Below the pieces are notes generated by a model. That model was not told the origin of the DNA and did not search any database. It was given only the letters and a program-made list of their open reading frames with translations. Made by a program: the position numbers and the translations under genes. Source: Diadophis punctatus similis (Eukaryota > Chordata > Lepidosauria > Squamata > Dipsadidae). From it: a DNA stretch of 64,000 bases. Below, piece after piece: positions 62,901-64,000 of the stretch. The DNA lies in assembly GCA_023053685.1 (NCBI GenBank), contig JALIGW010000002.1, positions 171,211,430 through 171,275,429 of the forward strand. Direction: 5' to 3'. Position 1 is the first letter of the stretch. Each line of letters begins with the position of its first letter.

Positions 62901-63611
62901 AGGTGATCTGGTTGCCAAGTGGTCAAAATGCCATCACATCATTACAGAAATGTGCATTTGGCTGAGGTAACACCAAAACTGGGTTATAACTAGCTCTGGG
63001 TAGATCTGTTGTAACTTTGAACCGTCATTAAGCAACTGGAGATAAATTGAAGACTCTGTATTTTCCCAGTACCTACAGATTTAATGTCTGCAATTTTTTA
63101 AGCATGAGTATGAAAGGGTTGTAAAGATTGTGCTATACTATGAACTATAAAAAGATTTGGGCAGCTGTATTAGGCCATTAATATGCTGTCTAAACACTGA
63201 CAGAGGGAAACTAATTTGTTCTAACTTTAGGAAAGCACAATTTAAAATTGGCTTATTTCCCTAACCCGGTTTATAATAAATGAGTTTGTCTATGTATAGA
63301 CATAATTCTGAATCTCAATTAAAAACTTAAAAAGTATCTTGCCTGCATGTGCCAGAAGGGCAGAAAAAGGAGTTCAGAAACTTAAGACTTATTTATTATA
63401 ATTTAATTTCATTCAATGAAGCAACGTATAACAAAAACAATTGTTTGTATTCATTAATATTGTCAAGAGAACAGAAAGCATTCTGCAATACACAATGCTT
63501 TCTATGTCTTTCAGATCACGCTCTACAGAAAAGACAGAAGGTGTAGAAGTTAACAAAGACAAGAAAAAAGAGAAAGAGGACAAGGAAGAAGAAAAGGATA
63601 AAGATGTAAAT
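56966..63611 (+). CDS. DDX46: DDX46 (PRP5-type spliceosomal helicase), exons 1-4, 3' partial
   Basis: DDX46 is the DEAD-box ATPase homologous to yeast Prp5; it acts with U2 snRNP in forming the prespliceosome. Coding exons in the window are 56966-56982, 59616-59804, 60216-60356 and 63515-63611, together 148 codons. They encode MGRESR then the RS domain: HYRKRSSSRGRSGSRSRSRS, SPSDKRAKRGDDRRSRSR, many RS/RE/RD dipeptides, SSSPGKSKKVENRSRS, and the start of the Lys/Glu-rich region (KKKEKEDKEEEKDKDV). This matches human DDX46 closely. The helicase core lies beyond the right edge. The ATG has a strong context (GCGACCATGG). Confidence 0.96.
56983..59615 (+). other. DDX46: DDX46 intron 1
   Basis: The first 200 bases are CpG-rich; the rest is AT-rich. 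A short (GGATGCATGGAT) repeat occurs near 57,823-57,852. No exon or mobile element is recognised. Confidence 0.6.
59616..59804 (+). CDS. DDX46: DDX46 exon 2 (RS domain)
   Basis: The acceptor is ACAACTGCAG and the donor GTAAGT; 189 bases, phase 2 at both ends. It encodes 62 residues of Arg/Ser-rich sequence, including SRSRSRSPSDKRAKRGDD. Confidence 0.97.
59964..60086 (+). mobile_element. 123-bp hAT MITE with 8-bp TSD
   Basis: Ends CAGAGGTGTCAAACTCGC and, inverted, CAGGGGTGTCAAACTCGC; flanked by the perfect duplication CTTTATTG (59956-59963 and 60087-60094). It sits in DDX46 intron 2, 129 bases before exon 3. Confidence 0.9.
60216..60356 (+). CDS. DDX46: DDX46 exon 3 (RS domain)
   Basis: The acceptor is GCTTTGTACAG and the donor GTAATT; 141 bases, phase 2 at both ends. 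It encodes RSRERERSRERRRSRSRERR and SRSSSPGKSKKVEN. Confidence 0.96.
60661..60788 (+). repeat. (AATAG)n microsatellite at a CR1 3' end
   Basis: About 25 five-base units, with some GAATTA variants at the left. It abuts the CR1 3' end at 60,789. Confidence 0.95.
60789..61567 (-). mobile_element. CR1 LINE 3' end, minus orientation
   Basis: The minus strand encodes NGEKSKVLHLGKKNKM, ERDLGILVDNHLNMSQQCVA, PHLEYCIQFWSPQCKKDVE and LERVQRRATKMIRGLEAKTY, the C-terminus of the CR1 reverse transcriptase, followed by its 3' UTR (GGAAGGGACCTTGGAGGTC on the + strand). One long open frame (61,081-61,509) is intact, but the element is 5' truncated. It is in DDX46 intron 3. Confidence 0.9.
61568..62395 (+). 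other. DDX46: DDX46 intron 3, unremarkable stretch
   Basis: No gene or clear repeat is recognised. Confidence 0.5.
62396..63061. mobile_element. composite of two CAGGTAG-family MITE pieces
   Basis: GTCATTAAGCAAACACAGTG occurs at 62,409 and again (GTCATTAAGCAAACGCAGTG) at 62,750, each followed by ATCGTAAAGCAAATCC. Between them lies a minus-oriented copy of the common subfamily (GTCAATGGGGAAATCC, TAACAACTGCAGTGATTCAC). The right end is GTAACTTTGAACCGTCATTA. This looks like one MITE inserted in another. Confidence 0.6.
63515..63611 (+). CDS. DDX46: DDX46 exon 4
   Basis: The acceptor is TGTCTTTCAG and the donor GTAAGT; 97 bases, entering in phase 2 and leaving in phase 0. It encodes RSRSTEKTEGVEVNKDK followed by a Lys/Glu/Asp-rich charged run ending KDVN. 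Confidence 0.95.
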
Positions 63612-64000
63612 GTAAGTACAGAAAGAGTTCTATGTCTATAAAGAGTAACAGGCAATTTTTAAAACCATAATTTTGAAGGTTCTGCAGAATTTCTTAGGTT
63701 TTAATGAGAAATAGCACAAAATTTTAAAGGTTGTTTATATTCGATGTAGCTGATACAATGATTATATATTTTAAAATCCAAATAACTTGTGGTGTTAACT
63801 ACAATCTCTTAACCTATTTGATCTTTCTGGCATTTGTTACTTATTTTTATTTATCTGTCAACAAAACCATGCAGACTTTTAAAAAGACAGATTTTTCTAT
63901 CTAATTTAGTAAAGAGCTCCTAGCATGCTACCTATACTAGACCATTTAACAGAATAGTTGTATATTCGTATTTCCTTTTCCTTTGTTATCCACTGGTCTA
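63612..64000 (+). other. DDX46: DDX46 intron 4, start
   Basis: AT-rich intron sequence to the right edge; no exon is visible. Confidence 0.6.

Overview
The window is vertebrate genomic DNA, almost certainly from a squamate and probably an advanced snake. It carries three intact multi-exon genes on the + strand in the order SEC24A - CAMLG - DDX46, which is the order known from human 5q31.1. The squamate assignment rests on the repeats: a tRNA-derived SINE of the Sauria type, L2 and CR1 LINEs with characteristic 3' tails, an R4/Dong-like LINE, many copies of a short TA-flanked DNA transposon, and a CR1 3' end fused to an (AATAG)n array, a combination described for advanced snakes.

Positions 1-3,391 are SEC24A intron 1. 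From 3,392 to 33,518 lie 22 coding exons (exons 2-23 by comparison with the 23-exon human gene). They encode about 1,058 residues of the COPII cargo adaptor, from the disordered N-terminus through the zinc finger, trunk, beta-barrel, helical and gelsolin-like parts to the stop codon. All exon junctions are GT-AG and every phase adds up, so the gene looks functional. The 3' UTR probably runs to an AATAAA at 36,403. Introns hold DNA-transposon fossils, SINEs, a solo LTR with a 5-bp target duplication and a near-perfect 75-bp-arm palindrome.

The SEC24A-CAMLG interval (36.4-46.0 kb) is a mosaic of nested mobile elements. An L2 LINE (minus strand) is split by a hAT-type MITE. A GC-rich palindromic block ends in a SINE tail. 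An R4/Dong-like LINE about 4.2 kb long, with a tandem-repeat 5' end, sits between two (TTA)n arrays as if it had inserted into a microsatellite.

CAMLG (46,470-50,868) is complete in four exons and encodes 298 residues, the ER membrane receptor for GET3/TRC40. The CAMLG-DDX46 interval holds an L1 endonuclease fragment and a frameshifted hAT transposase. DDX46 starts at 56,966 and runs off the right edge; its first four coding exons (148 codons) encode the arginine/serine-rich N-terminus of the PRP5-type spliceosomal DEAD-box helicase. CpG-rich promoter regions precede CAMLG and DDX46.

The three genes are ordinary housekeeping loci: vesicle budding from the ER, insertion of tail-anchored proteins into the ER, and pre-mRNA splicing. 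The most interesting material is in the repeats: a MITE family carrying clustered ETS and NRF1 consensus sites, the microsatellite-embedded LINE, and the long intronic palindrome.
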